The notes: generated by a model from the sequence alone, not told the origin. 64,000 bases of DNA from Klebsormidium nitens (GCA_000708835.1 DF236990.1:124001-188000); one strand, 5' to 3'; counted from the stretch's first letter, positions 1-13,800 are shown. A program made the numbers and translations.

Positions 1-2950
1 CGTGTGGTACGTCATGATGATCGGGACTTGGAGGGTATAAGAGTATACAAGGGCCCCCATGACCTGCAACAAGGTTTCAGAGTATTATGAGACTTGTGAT
101 TGGGACCAATTATAATGTAATCAGGATGTTATGGGAATAACGAAGAGGCATCTCTCTACGACCAGCACTGAAACCCTAGGCACAGCGTGAGCTGAGCCGC
201 ACCACAACCATCATCGAATCGAACCCTAAACCTAACCCAACCCGTCCTCGTTGACTTCCTTATCACTGTCAGTCTTTTACCGTTAAAATCCGCCTTTAAG
301 ATTTCTATGTTCTGATTTCTGATTTCCGAGTCCAACCTTGTACAGATTGCTCGCTTCTAGATACACACATATCGAGGGTCTGAAAATGGATTGAAAATAA
401 ACAGCTCGGTATTTTTTTGATGCGGCCCACCATGATCCCGGGGGAGGCGGCGTGGATGACGTCAGGCTTGAAGTCCCGGACGATGTTGAAGATGCGGAAG
501 CTGAGGGCGAGGGAGAGGCGCAGCTTCGAGTAGAAAGGGAACTCGACGCTGCAGAAAGCAAGGTGAACTTATATCTGCACTTCGACCTGTGCAAAGTTTG
601 AGCAGAGCAGGTCCCATATGAGAAAGGGAGAAGGGACAACTAAGAAGCCGAATGCATGAGATGCAAAACATATTTATACTTCGACCTCCTTCAGATATCT
701 TGCAACGAACTTGTCGAGTTGAGGCAGCCTTGAATGTTTACATGAGTCACACCTGTCCAATTTCGCAACGTTCATAGCTATGCAACTATGTAAAAATCTA
801 TTCAGTTTATCGGGGCAGGTTTGGGAAGAGCGGCAAATGATCCAGCTCTTGTGGACAGAAAAGTCAAGGCGAAAGAGCTGAAGAGGTCAGCCTTCGTACC
901 TGTACGACGGGACTACCTTGGCGCCATACCACTCTTTCGGCGCTCCTTCATGGGTGGTAATAACCAACACCTGCGTGTAACCAGGGCTCCAAATGCTTCA
1001 CTTTTTGGGTTCACTCTGTTGGTTTCTGATAGCTTCTTTAAGATGCTCTCAAGATGCTCTCAAGACAAACCCAACCCAAAAACTTAGTTGGCATTACTGA
1101 CTGTTACTTATTCTTTCTTTCGCTTTGATGGCTTGTTTGACAAATTGCCCTTTGATGACTTTGGAGGCCCAGCGAAAATCTGGTGAAGAGGCGTAAGTCG
1201 TAGATAGACGTCGATCGTGGATTTATCGCTGTGCTCTGGTATAAGGGGAGGTCAACCAATGGCAGTACCAGTAATTTTGCATCTTCGATCATGAGAAACA
1301 CGGTGTCTGATCTTCCTGCCACTAGAGGCAATATGACAAAAACACGAAACTTGGGTCGTAGTCAGAGAAACGGGCCAGCTTGTCATTAGAATGCACACGC
1401 CTCTTCAGATGCAGAAATACGATTTGAAAACCAGAGGGCAAAACCACCAAAGGTCCTAAGCTTGGTTTTGGAGGAAGCACGATGGTTTAACCCACCTCGT
1501 CCCCTTGCTCCCGAAGAAATCTGATGAAGTTTTGGTACCGATTCTTGTAACCACTGGTGTACCTGTCAAGGCAAAGCAAGGGGTTAAGAGGTACACCCAA
1601 TCAAACTATCAACGCTTGTAAGTACACTAACCTGCGTGGGTTAGAATATCGTTTGCCAGTCCTTGATAGTCAGCCGACAAACACTTATCAAAATTTGCAC
1701 AGGCCTGGCATTTGCTGTATGGACCATCTCAGATTAGCACAGGACTTCACGCCAAACGGCACCACTTTCTTGAAAATCAAGGGCTTTGAGAATTAACCTT
1801 CTGAATACCAGCTAAGGAAACTGATGCAAAATATCGGCTGTGAGGGTGACCTCACAGCTGAGAGCCCTTCCTACAATGAGTTCATAGGCAAGGAGACCAG
1901 AAGGGGAGCAAGTGAAAAAGCAGGGGGGGAAAGCAGTAGCGATCATCGAAGTGCTTTTTCCCTCCACACGTTTCAGAGCACTGCCCTGTATGAAAGATTG
2001 GGGGAATGAGCAGATATGGTGGTCAGTCAGTGCGGCGCACCGACTGGAAAAACCTTGGCAGCGACTGATGAATACCAAGAGACACAATCTTCCAAGGAAG
2101 GTATAAGAGGCGGTCTGCATTGAAGCAGAATGAGCAGATACGACCAGGTCTGCTCAACATAACGCAGACCTGTAGTAAGGCCTCAACATAACATTTGCCC
2201 TGTGGTGGCTTCTGCAGAAGCAGAGAGCGACCCCTTGAAAGACATCAGGCAACCCTAAAAGGCCACACAATAGAAATTGCGACTGACATCAGCGTTGACA
2301 GGCTATCAAGATCAAAGAGACGGTAGTATCCGGCACCTTCCCCTAGACCAGTGAAGACTCCTGTGAATGCCACTAGGAAGGGGCAGAAAAAGGCCCACTT
2401 AAATCAACCATCAGAGGCTTCAAAGGGCTAGGGGGTCAGCTAGCAAAAAGTATTGTCGCGTGCTCCAAGGCAGACACAGGAAGAAACTTTGCCTCTCTCC
2501 TTCTCAAAACCTGTGGCACAAAAGGAGGCAAAAGGAACTGCACTAGCGTGACTCTGTTTTCAATTATCAGTACAGAGAGTGTGTATCCTTATTGGCACTG
2601 GCTGAGAAAGTTATGTCGGAGGGAGTGACTTACGACCACGGCGATGGTTCAACAAAGATCGCGACTCGCTTCGGGCGCCCTTCCAACAATGAATCGTCTT
2701 CACTCGACCCCGCCGGTGCTTGGTCGAGTCTCTGCCCCTGTTCAAACGCCGGAACGCCCTCACCGGAGTCTCCGTTCATTCTCTCCCCATTCTGAATGCC
2801 AGGCGCGTGCGAGTGGTCGGGTGCTTTCGCGAGCTCGCCTCCGGCCATTTCACAGAAACGATCAAATCTATCTAGACTGGTCTTACCCCCATCCGAGAAG
2901 TTTATTTGATATGCATCTCCGTGGGCTTCGCGAGTCGCATTAGGCGCCAT
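1..2950 (-). CDS. SQD2-like: SQD2-like sulfoquinovosyltransferase (GT4 family), 5' part
   Basis: Five exons are seen on the minus strand: 2950-2634, 1562-1496, 970-900, 548-431 and 63-1, where the gene leaves the window. All junctions are GT-AG and all phases close. The spliced product reads RPKRVAIFVEPSPWS, YTSGYKNRYQNFIRFLREQG, VLVITTHEGAPKEW, FKPDVIHAASPGIM and VPIIMTYHT. These match, in order, the N-terminal Rossmann half of plant SQD2, the enzyme that moves sulfoquinovose from UDP-sulfoquinovose to diacylglycerol to make the thylakoid sulfolipid SQDG. The UDP-binding C-terminal half would lie beyond position 1. The ATG at 2950 is the first after an in-frame TAA 17 codons upstream. About 95 residues precede the catalytic domain; they are acidic and polar and do not look like a plastid transit peptide, so a missing upstream exon or a non-plastid paralog is possible. 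Family call is firm; exact substrate is inferred. Confidence 0.87.
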
Positions 2951-5876
2951 GCCAGATACTTTTCCAGGCGGCGGCCAGATCTGTGCGTTCGAAGTTGCAG
3001 ATTACGTTTCGTCGGACTTTCTTATAGCTAGTCACACACTAATTCTAAGCCTGCAAACCCTCGCAGAGTGCCCTGCGCTTAGAACCAACGCGATGGCTGA
3101 GAAAGCCTCTATGTGGATGCAGCTCAGTGGCAGATCAAGCGCTGTTCCTGACACTTTCTCACAGAAGAAAGCTGCCCGAAGAATGAATGACGTGCCTGCT
3201 CATCGTCCGTCAGCTCGCCAGCTCGTTTGTTCCCTGGAATTCCTTCCTTGACCCAGGTGCTTTCCCCGTTTGGGGCTCGCATGATGCAAGCAAGAACGCC
3301 TAGCTAGGGCGCTTGCATCTTCTCAGATCTTGCCTGAGTGGTCCCTCTGTAGCCAGGCCCGAAGAAGAATCCTGCTGGAAGCGAAGATTCTTGTGCGCAT
3401 AGCATATGGCGCCAGCCTCCCGCATCTGAATATTCCCTCGACCGCGACGGCTCAGCTTTTCGATGCGATGCAATTACTTCCCGCACACTGACCCGGATTT
3501 TAGCGACGCCGTCGAACGAAGTGCCCGTATCGTGGAAGTTGTTTGGGAACCGAGGTTCTCATGAAGTGGAATTTGAAAATTCCCGAGAGCTCTGTGCCGT
3601 TGGATGAAATACATGACGCCGACGTGCGAACAGTACCGGTTAGCTTATTTGTCCTGGGCCATCGTGCTGCACGGAAGCATTTTCTGGATTCCCAAGTTGA
3701 AGGGGTAAGGGACTTGGGGAGGGGTAATTACGCTGGGCCGAGATACCTACACCTATATCTAGTACATCGTGCATGTAGGTACATCTGAGAGCGTCTCATA
3801 CCGGTAGGTACTGCAGCCGGGGGATATTGTTGAGCAATGCTTACAATGCTGCATCCGAGTATCGCCACCTGGAGCGGGCCTTGGCGATTTGGACTTGTGT
3901 TCAGACGATATTTTAAGATCTACATGTGATGCATATCAGCCATTTGCAATGCCAGGCCTACACGTACAAAGTTCCATCCAAAAGCGCACAGATTAGAGCG
4001 CTCTCGCATCTGATGCGCTTCACACTTGCGCGCGTCAATCAGGACACAATCTTCCCTGATCTCGGCTACCGTACCGGTAGCCCGCTACCCTGGCCGCTCT
4101 GAAGCTTGGTTATGCTCAGATCCGAGTCTGAGTAGCTGCCTAGCGCAACCTCATGCTGACCTTGAATATGAGTTGCACAAATGTGAGCAACCTGGTCCAC
4201 ATGTGGTTGGGTCTTTGAGATACATGCTTGCAGGAAGACAGGAACAATCAGGCGCACAAGTACAGCAGTTTCGGAGCAAGCTGCCCGGTTGCGTTCGATA
4301 GATAGAGTATCTCTCCCTTGAGCGTACAGGTTTCAACTGGCCATCATCATCCCATCATCATCTTGAAAGTGGCAAGCCTTGCATGAGCCCGATCGGATGT
4401 CGACAAGTTGCGCAGATACGAAAGTGAAGAGCCGGCAAGACTGAGAAGGCGCCCCAAAGGGCGCGCGAATTGGTCACAGAAAGCCTGCAAGCGTGTCTAC
4501 ATTCAGGTTGGCATCGATCTGGCACCAGCCATCAACGCATTCAACAACAAGGCACCATCAAACAAGGTCTTTCCATGCAAAGCTTGAAGTGCCCGCACAG
4601 ACAGATGACTGTACTTTTCTGGCGCTTCATGCGACAAGGCAAAAGAAACGTCTCCTTGTGGAGACGCTCGCAAGGCTGCGCTTGAGTAAACAAAGGATGG
4701 GCGTGGCTAAAGGGAAGTAGTTTTTGAGGGGCGGATTGCCGGGGCAGTGCGTGCCACAAGAGTTTCTGACAAAGGGAAGCAGGGTAGTGTCGCCAATGCT
4801 GAGCAAGCGGCGTGTGCCACTGTGGTTGAGGGAAGGGGTGAATCCAGAAAGGGAGGCACCTGTAGGGGAGTAACGTCAAAATGGCCAAGCCAACAGAGTT
4901 GGAGGTCAGTTATCTTCTGGGGCCCTCAGCAGTGTGCAAGATTGAGCAGAGCGGGGCGCGCAAATGTTGAGACATTAATCTTTACAGACGATCATGATGA
5001 TGCTGAACGGAAGCAAGCAGGATCAGCGGAAGTGGAATGCATTCTTCCATGGTGTCCAGACTTTAATGGAGAAGAGCGAGTCAGATGCCACATTGTGCCC
5101 CTTAGGGATGTCCGTTCAGAAGTATAGAAAGCAAGGCTGTCTTAACTTTCTGGCATACGGGTTTATCAACAATCAAAGACACCGGACTGTTGAGTTTCTT
5201 CTTTGGACAGTTCCTTTCATTCAACTGAAGGTAGACAAACATCAGAGGCTGTGATCAGGTTGCTCCAGGATCAGTGCCTCTTCTCTTGAAGAAGTTTGGG
5301 AGGGGCACTTCGGAGGTGTGGAAAGATTCTCAGGCTTTGTCATGAGGGAAAGTCTGCCCTTCTTTCTGCTTGCGGTTGGCCAGATTTTGCCTGAGAGACT
5401 CTCGAAGCAGGGATCTACGTATAGGTTTAGGTTTACCTTCCTCAAACATTTTTCCAACATTGCCATCACAAGAGTACTTTATAATGCATGAAAGAAAACT
5501 AGCACTTACCATGAAGGGGCACTGTGCAAACCTTGCATCTATGCACCGCCCTGCTGTCAAAGAGAGGGTTTCCACCTACACAGAAGACGAGGATTGCCTC
5601 CAGAAGCGACTTTTCATGAGGATCCATTTTCAGGATGACAAAGCATGGTATGCTCTCCCTGAAAAGGTGACTCTTGCCACTCTGCAACATCCCCAGGCTC
5701 CAAAGCACTCAATCTAGGCTTGGCTTAGCTGGGGCAGGTTCTAGCTTTGGCAAAAGCTGAATGGAACTGCAAAACTAGTACTATTCAACGCAAAAGTTGG
5801 GGTGCATGGCACGCCTTAACAGGATTTCCGGTCAGAAAACAAATTCTTTTTGCAACCTTCTTGCTTTCAGGTGAAC
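2951..5876. other. Intergenic region, no gene recognised
   Basis: This lies between the divergently oriented SQD2-like and PP2C genes, so it should hold both promoters and 5' untranslated regions. The open frames here are short, overlap on both strands and show no family motif or consistent splice structure. A TTTCAG at 5865-5870 just before the PP2C start codon suggests the PP2C 5' leader is itself spliced. Confidence 0.6.
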
Positions 5877-8800
5877 ATGACAGCCACCAAGCTTTCGGTG
5901 AAGATTGGACGCAGTCATGCTGACTCTCCGAAGCGTCGGACCATCAGCGATGACTTTGATGCAGAAAACCAGGTCCGCAAGTCGCCAAAGAGCAGCAACC
6001 GCAGCTCGCCACGAGGATCTCCCAAAGGAAAGCTGGTAAGCAGCTTTTGAAGTGCTTTTTGGGGCACGTACAATATCAGCTTCATGCTGAAGTCCACGTC
6101 TCGAATCGAACGCTTTGAGTTCGGTTGTTAATTTGACTCGGCGGCGTGCTTTTCTGGAGGCATAGCCGATTCTGCTTAAGTAGGTGAGAGGAATGCAGCG
6201 ACTCTTTTTAACAAGCTGTCGACCAATGACGTCTCTGTTCCTGATCTCTTGCAGAGCCCCGCGCGCGCCACCAGGCACTCTCCTCGGGGGAAGGGCGCCG
6301 ACCGCTTTGGCGAGCACGAGTCGCCCCGCAAGTCCACCCTCGGCCGCTCCCCTGGGGCAATCGCCAACGCCAAAACTTCCCCCATCGGATCTGCGCCCGC
6401 TTCTTTGAAGGATGCCATTGCCGAAAGCCCGACCAGAAGGCGCCTGTCGGTCCTGTTCAGAAAGGCGGGTGGCACGGAAAAGGAGCTGCCGAGCGGTCTC
6501 GTTTTGGAAGGGGACGAGAACGAGGCGGCTGATGCGAAGGACAAGTTGGACATCGAGCCGGCGACGCCTCCCAAGGACTCTGAAGGGGCTGCGGTGAGGG
6601 CAACGGCGAGTGATTCCTGAAGCTGGAATTGATGTTGCGTCTGCTGTTGAACCATCGCAGGAGTGTTGACTGATTAGAAGCCGTCTTGAGGCGGTGTAGT
6701 CGCTTAGCACGAGTGGAGTTGCAGATGTCTCATTTCAGCAGGCTGCTCTAGTGAGCTCGATCGAAAGCATGAAGCGCAGAAGCTCAGCCGCCCTGCAGCC
6801 TCTCTCACTTTGAGGACTCCTGCGCTATCTACTGAAAGGCTTGCACCTTAGAGGCGCTTCAAATTTCGATCTTACAATATTGAGGATGCGTGTGGGTTCA
6901 GAGCTCAACCGGAGCGCCGCAACTGTTAGGTAGAAACAGCTTCGTCTTCTGACCTGGCAGTCTTTTCGCGCAGGCGTCTCAGTTGGACGACGCCCTCGAA
7001 GACGCCATTTCCTGCCGAGTTGCCGTTCAATCGTGGGCGGGGCAGAAGAACGGGTTCAGGAAGGCGAACCAGGACGCATACGTGCTGGCCAAAGCGGAGG
7101 ACCGCAAGTAAGCTCGACGATCGCCCGGCAAAGGAACATTCAGCTGATCAGATGGTTACGGATCTTCATTTGGCTCATTTTCGTGACCTGTACACCTGAG
7201 AAGCTTAAAGAGTTCCGAAGGGTTGCATATGCGAATATTGCTAGTAGTTTCGCGTCTCTGATGTTTGAACTCAGGAAGACGGAAACGAATTCGTCTTCAA
7301 AGGGGAGTTCTCAAAATAACGCAGCTATCTGGCAGGGCGTGAAGAGAAAAAGGGTTCCATCCCAAAAATCAGACCCTACTTCTCCTCAACAGGTGCTTGC
7401 TCTTTGGCGTCTTCGACGGTCATGGACCCAACGGCCATCACGCCTCACAGTTTATCAAGGTAAGAGTTCAGCCCCGCCCGAGCACTTTGTCGTATTGGTT
7501 CAACACACGATTCAGCAAGTGATCAGAAGCCTGCGAAATCTCGACATAACATGAATTCTAGGGCCACGCTAGCTCGACCAAGTGCTTCGCTTTCTGCCTG
7601 ACCAAGATTCGTCTCTTCTGGCTGACGTCATTGGCGCTTAGCTCATCTCCTCTCGTCCTGCAGAACAACCTCCCGAGCAGTATCCTCAAGCAGCCGGACC
7701 TTGCGAGGGACCCCGAGGAGGCCTTCCGTCAGTCGTTCCTGTCCGTGGATGGGAACCTCGACACCTCCGGTACGCACTTCGTCGCATACTTTTCCAAAAA
7801 CGAATCTTGACATAGGTGTACTTTGGGATGTTTAACACGTGCCAAGAATCACTTCCTCCATGTTTCTCAACCGCGAAGTCTGTGCGTTTGATGGAGGTGC
7901 TTGTGAAAGTCGAAGCTCCTGCTACTTGGTTGGGTATGTCTAATGCCTGGGATTCCTTCCTCGCAGTGGACTGCAACGTCAGCGGAACGACTGCAGTGCT
8001 CGCGCACATTGCGGGCAGGAAGCTGACCCTTGCGTGGGTCGGAGACTCGCGAGGCGTTCTCTGCCGATCGAATGCGGATGGTGAGTGCTATACCGAGACC
8101 GCATCTACTTCCGAAACGAAACACCAGACAGTCAATCCTTAGCAGCTTTCTAGCTCCATCGTTATTTCAGGGATCGGTAACTCCTTTGGTATTTAGATGC
8201 TTGACAACGCGGAACTCTCGTGAAGCCTCGCTCCTGCTTTGAAAGTCGCGTGGGCAAATACTCGAACGATCTCCTAAGGCTACTTCCAGCGCTGCTTGAG
8301 GTCTTTCTAAAATGCATAAAGAAACCGAATCGTACTTATAACCTTGATTGAGCTATGCGATTAAAGAAGTTCGCTGCTTCCTTTTGATGCAGGAATCTGT
8401 GAAGGCCTCCCTTTAACCATCGACCACAAACCGGATTCAATAGGGGAAAGGCGAAGAATCTTGAGTTGCAACGGTAGAGTAGACAGGTGAGGAGTCGGAG
8501 TGTTGGCCCGAAGTCCTGTTCCAAACGATCTTCCAAACGATCTCTCTTCCAATCAGCAGATTTTCATGAGAAAGGTCTCCTGATCTTGTTCAGCACAGCC
8601 CATTCAGACTCGCTCTTTTGCGATGTAGGGTAAAGCAATTGCCGCCAAAATCGGCCCAAAGTCTGCTATGGGCGCTCTTTCATTTCTCCAAATTCGTGTG
8701 AGCACGTCCGCCAAATGTGAAGCCAAGCACGCTGCCACGTTGTCTGATCTGGATATCGATTTGCAGATTGATTGATCAATATGGTGAGGAGGTGGGTCCG

Positions 8801-9462
8801 TACCGGGTGTGGTTACGTCACGCCCCCATCCTAGGGCTCGCAATGAGCCGAAGCATGGGAGACGTGCTCGCGCATTCTGTCGGCGTCTCGAGCGTTCCAG
8901 AGGTGAGAAAGGGCTCAACCATCGATTTCGTTGTCGAAATAGCTTGGGCTTTGCATAGAAAAGGTGCTTCCGATCCAAACCACTCCCATAAATTTTGGCA
9001 TGGAAGGGCGGACACAGAGTGTTTCTCTGATAGATTCTACTCTCACATCGTAAAAATTTTTTGAAAACTGTAAGCAATGATTCAAGTCAGGCCGCACATA
9101 ATTCACGAATTCCAAGACTCAATCCGCGAAAGTTTTCGTCCATAAAGTGCTGTTCGCAGTCAATCTCGCGCAACCCGCTGACTATCGAGATTGCCCACTT
9201 GCAGACGTCAACCCACGTCATTACGTCAGCAGACAAGTTCCTGATCCTGGCGAGCGACGGCATCTGGGAGTTTATCTCTAGCGAGGAGGGGGTCAAGATT
9301 GTGCAGGACTGCGCCACCCCCGAAGCGGGGTGCAAGAAGCTCATGATGACCGCGCGCGCGCGCTGGCTCGCGCTCGACCACGGCTGCTACGTGGATGACA
9401 TCACGTGCATGGTCATCAGTTTCAACCACACCAGGACTAGCTCTGCCTCTCCTTCGGCATAA
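5877..9462 (+). CDS. PP2C-family protein phosphatase (PPM type)
   Basis: Nine exons: 5877-6035, 6255-6593, 6974-7107, 7393-7459, 7664-7769, 7967-8080, 8393-8486, 8767-8902 and 9205-9462, coding for about 468 residues with every phase consistent. Residues 1-166 are a Ser/Arg/Pro-rich, probably disordered N-terminal region. The PP2C domain follows with the family motifs in order: KNGFRKANQDAY (metal-site Asp near 200), FGVFDGHGPNGHHAS (DGHG at 219-222), SGTTAV, WVGDSRGVL, GLPLTIDHKPD, GPYRVWL, GLAMSRSMGD, FLILASDGIWEF and VDDITCMVI. The acidic residues that bind the two Mn/Mg ions are present, so it should be an active Ser/Thr phosphatase. No membrane segment or targeting signal is evident, so it is probably cytosolic or nuclear. 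The start is the first ATG after a likely 5'-leader acceptor. The long N-terminus may carry regulation by phosphorylation; that is inference. Confidence 0.93.
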
Positions 9463-10850
9463 GCTAGCCTTTCTGACAGAAGCCTCGGGCACAATTTAAC
9501 AATCTCAAACGGCTTAGGGGAGAGTGTTGCTGGCGCCATATACATAGGCATTCAAAAGCATAAAACATAGGTAGTCAGGACGTTGCCCTTTAACTCGGTC
9601 AATTTCAGAACAGGAACAATCATGGTAAAGCAGAATGATCCGGGAGAAAACGGAAGATCTGGCTTGAGTTACGCTAAATTCACGAGTGAATCATAGACAG
9701 GTTCAACATGAAGTTCTTGGGCACAATTGTGTACAATAAGGACACGCTAGGATGAAAGCTGACAGGTACAGGGTTTGAGAAGAGTGATCTAGAAAAAAAG
9801 GTATGCTGAAAAATGCATCTGATCATAATCTAGTCTTGCATTTGAAGGTCATGCCAACTAGTCAAAATCTGAAATTTAAAATCAGCAATATCATGCGGGC
9901 GGAATTCGACGTGGTATCCATGATTGCATCCTTAGAAGCATGCCAAGATACATGCCGAGCCGACAAGAGATGAAAGCCCATTGCATCAGAGTCGGTGTGG
10001 GAGTCTATTAGCGTTTTGATGCAATGGCCTTAAGCTTCAGACACTTGGTAAGAAGCTCGCAAATTCCGCTTACTACGTCCGACTATATCAATATGGTGGC
10101 TGGATCGGCTCCAAGTCTGTGTGCTGTATGACGTATGCAGACCGTCCATGTGGAGTGTTTTCTGTTCCGAGGCTCGAGGATGATGCGCTTTGAAAAGCTG
10201 CGCACGAGAAAGTTTTCTTCTCTCAGAAACTTTGATTCCAATGCGTGCATGTTTCCTAACCGGCATGCGCGTATCCGGAGCCGCAGTGCATCGCAACCGG
10301 TTCCCGGGCTGTTTTTTGAACTAGTCTGGCGTAACGTCAGGAAGCTAGGTGTGCCATAAGACTTACATAGCTCGATTTTTCCAGCTTACCAGCTGCAACC
10401 TGACACGTGGCGATCCATCTCTTGGTGCTTGAACTCAGAGCCCGTTCACATCTGTGTCCACCGTCTCGTTTCAGGCATGTCGCAGCGTTGACAAGACGTG
10501 CAAGACTCAGTGTGAATATTCTCGATCACGTGCTCTGACGTTCGTTATTTCGAGATGCAAGATGACGGGTTCGATCGCGCAGTCTGAGACTCGTGCTTTC
10601 CTTCTTCGAAGCATAGTGAGAAGCGCCTCGACCATTCTCAGCGCCCTGTGATCCAGGCAACATTCAGAGCAGCTTAAAAACGCGTTGAGCGATTGTTCAT
10701 TGCGGAAGAAGGCTTTTGCAATCATGGCGAGAGAGAGCGTCTGAAGCGGAGTCCAAGCATCGGAGCTGGCTTTGGTCCTACTATGCGCTTCCCTCCTGGA
10801 GAACCTATTCAAAAGGCGCAACAGGACGAGATTAAGACAGGGAAGTTGGT
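9463..10850. other. Intergenic region, no gene recognised
   Basis: It lies between the PP2C stop and the start of the coiled-coil gene and is AT-richer in its first half. I see no coding motif, RNA gene or clear repeat. It should hold the PP2C 3' end and the promoter of the next gene. Confidence 0.6.
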
Positions 10851-13800
10851 ATGGCTACCCAGGATGATACCATCAGGAAGTCGCAAAATTCTTCCATCAT
10901 GTTACGGTCTAAGCTCGAAATGGACCATTCTCCAATGTCGGAACATGAAGATAGTGTTAGGATGACGGAGCACTCTTCTCTCACGATGAGTCCGTCTTCC
11001 AGTGGAAGTTCTGGTGACCATGCAGATGCTGAAGTGTTTTCTGAGCGAAGGAATGCACCTGCAGAAGAGACTCTATCTGCTCCAGAAGCGATTCTAAGGT
11101 CCAAAGAAGAGACTTACGAAAATGACAAGCAGGAAGATAGTGTTGCTCCTTTGAGAGGTTCCACGGGCAGAACTGGACGCTCAGGTGTGGAAGGTGAGGT
11201 AACTATCAGTACTATGAGTGCTCTAGCCTTGATGAAGACACATTATGGAGCAAAGAGCAAATGCTTTGCGAAGGCTCCTAAGGCACAAGCAAAGGCAAGC
11301 AATGTCACTTTCAAAGGTGTTGTCCGCTCATCTGAAGCTAAGCAAAGCTGCATTCTTCCATCATGCAAACTTGCTGGAAGGCAACATTTTGATCGAAAGT
11401 AAGGTTCATATTGTTCCACGGAGAAGATTCTGATCCCCAAAGCATGCTCAAACTTCCAGAGATCCCTGGCTCGATCCGCAATAGGCAAGACAAACCTAGA
11501 TTGATCCTGCCTAATGTGGCTTCTTAGACGCGTTCACAGCCTTACTTCCCTGCCTAACCTTAGGATCTTACACTTGATCAGATTGATCATCAATTCAAAG
11601 ACCTCGTGCATGCTGCAGATCCAACCCCACCGGAAGTGAGTCCTCGGAACCTGGAGAACGATCTGAGCGCTACCATCAGTCTGGAAAACAACTTGGACAA
11701 CCTGCGAACTTCCCACGATAACCCGATGTTTGAAGCATCTTTGGAAGCGGAAGCAGGTGAGGTTTTGATGGCAGGTGAACGTTTTCGGGATTGTTTCCTC
11801 TAGAAAAAGTTCCTCCTTGTCGCATTTTGAGGGGTTTTGTGGTTGGTACTAAAGCACCACAGAAGCTACATTTGGCTGAAAGAAGATGCAAATAGGGAGC
11901 AGTTTTCTGGATGCATCTGGTCGCGCTACAGAGTCATCTTAGCTTACAAAATGGTTCAGTTGATTATTCTGATCGACGTAGATCGGCTGACTGCAACGAT
12001 TCTCAGAGGTTTGGAACGGCTTGAAGTCTGCTCGAACAGGATTTTCATGCTTAAACCATGTCAAAAATCTGAGCGCAGATTCCCGAGGCCAATGGAGCTC
12101 CTGCTTCACAACTTAGTTCAGAGATTCGTGACCTTGCAACTCCTCACTTGAAGCTCTGATCAAACTCCCTAAACGAAGCTGACGTACTAAAAGTTGAATG
12201 CTGGAATGTTCATCGAATGTCGGCTGGTCATCGCCACTCATCAATGCATGGACAACTCGCAGGTGACTATCCCGAGGACGACGGAAGTTCCTACACCGCG
12301 GAGGCCCCTTTCTCCACCCCCAACAGCATGCCATCCGCGTTCCGAGACGCTCACGCCAGTGGCGGATGGACTAAAAGGCCGCCGACGCCCTTCAGCCGCC
12401 GGGGAAGCGTGACGTCATTGAGAGGCCTCGCCTCGAACCACAGCAACTCTTCCAGCCGAGAGGGATCCTTTCAGCAGCGCATAGACGATAGGGTGTTCCG
12501 CAAAGGCATTGTTGAAGTACACAGGTGGGTTCGTCTGCTTCAAGGGTCGTGCCTGCTTGATCACAGATTAGGAAGAGTAAATCGTAGATCCTGGTCCCCT
12601 TCACATTGGTCGCCAAGAATGCAAAGAATTGGGTATGTATTTCTTGACCCTCTACGATCTGACGAGCTAAAGGTAGCTCTGAGACGTGATTGATCAGATT
12701 AACATGCCAGGCTTTGTGCGGTGAGCCAGCGAATCGATCCAGTTCGCCGAACAGCGGCGTAGTAACACGCGGAGATCTTGAAGTGCTTCAAAGATAGGTC
12801 CAAACTCTAGACCATCGGAGCCACCGCATTTATAGACACTAAAACGCCTTCGCTTTTCTGCAGCGAGATCGACAAGCTGCTTGGTAGCCTGCGTGCGGAG
12901 CTGCAGCAGTGGCGTCTGTCCTTCGACACCCTGTTGGAGGTGTGGATGGCGCGCTGGGAGCGCGAGTACGAAATGGACGACGTCGAGATCTTCGACCTGA
13001 ACGACTTCCGAGTCATGCTGGACAGGTCAGCACGTTGCACTAGATTTGAACAATTCTTTTCGTGTTAGCGTTGGCAGCTGATGACGTCAGCCAGCAGTGT
13101 AGCCAGCAGCCAAGCGGCCAGAGTAACTTCCAGAATTTTAAACTGCTACCGCTCATCTCGCTTAACTTGCGCAGGTACTACGAGTACTCTGAAAACGAGG
13201 AGGAACAGCTTGATGAATGGCACGAAGTTTTGTGGTAGGAGATTGACAGTCGAATAAGAAGAGCAAGAATCGGTGGTACACAGCAGCAAATCATGATAAA
13301 GCGCTTTGTGCTGTGATACGGGCGCTCCATACAGAGGATTCTCGATTTCAGCAGTATTGATCTGTCCGTTTCCATCTGCGCAGGCACTCTGAGCATTCTG
13401 AAGCCGAGGAGGGGTGAGCGCGACGTTTCGAAACGGAGCGCTTCGGAATAGTGCGCATAGGTACAAGCTCGTAGTCGGCAGGATGCCGTTTGATTGTATC
13501 TCGCATATCGATGTTTCTGGGCAGGTACTACGAGGACTGTGAAGCCGAGAAGGAAGAGCTCGACGGGCGGCACCACGCGGCGATGCAGGAGAACGCGCGC
13601 ATGATGCGCCTGATCGACCACGCCATGAAGGAGATGGACGAGCTCCGGCGGGCCGAAGCGCACAAGACGGAGGAGGGGCGGAAGGAGTACGAGGCGGAAC
13701 TGCAGGGGCTCAAAACCCAGGTTGGGGACTGCAGCAGTATCCAGATATGGGGGACTGCGTTTTGAACGAGTTGTTGACAGGAGCCTGCCACACGCCGTGT

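Noticed and set aside
205-235. T-loop-like GGGTTCGATTC on the minus strand
   Set aside because: No acceptor stem, anticodon arm or D arm can be formed around it, so not a tRNA gene.
172-242. Telomere-like AAACCCTA and CCCTAAACCTAACCC motifs
   Set aside because: Only two or three degenerate units inside an intron of the SQD2-like gene; too short for an interstitial telomere array and possibly chance.
821-1087. Plus-strand open frame
   Set aside because: It overlaps exon 3 of the SQD2-like gene on the other strand, which is supported by clear family motifs.
5832-6710. Long open frame on the minus strand opposite the PP2C exons
   Set aside because: It is the antisense shadow of the Ser/Arg/Pro-rich PP2C exons 1 and 2 and has no motif of its own.
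11564-11756. Considered as a separate small gene with an internal ATG near 11606
   Set aside because: Its frame extends upstream to a good acceptor at 11563 and joins both neighbouring exons in phase, so it is exon 2 of the coiled-coil gene.
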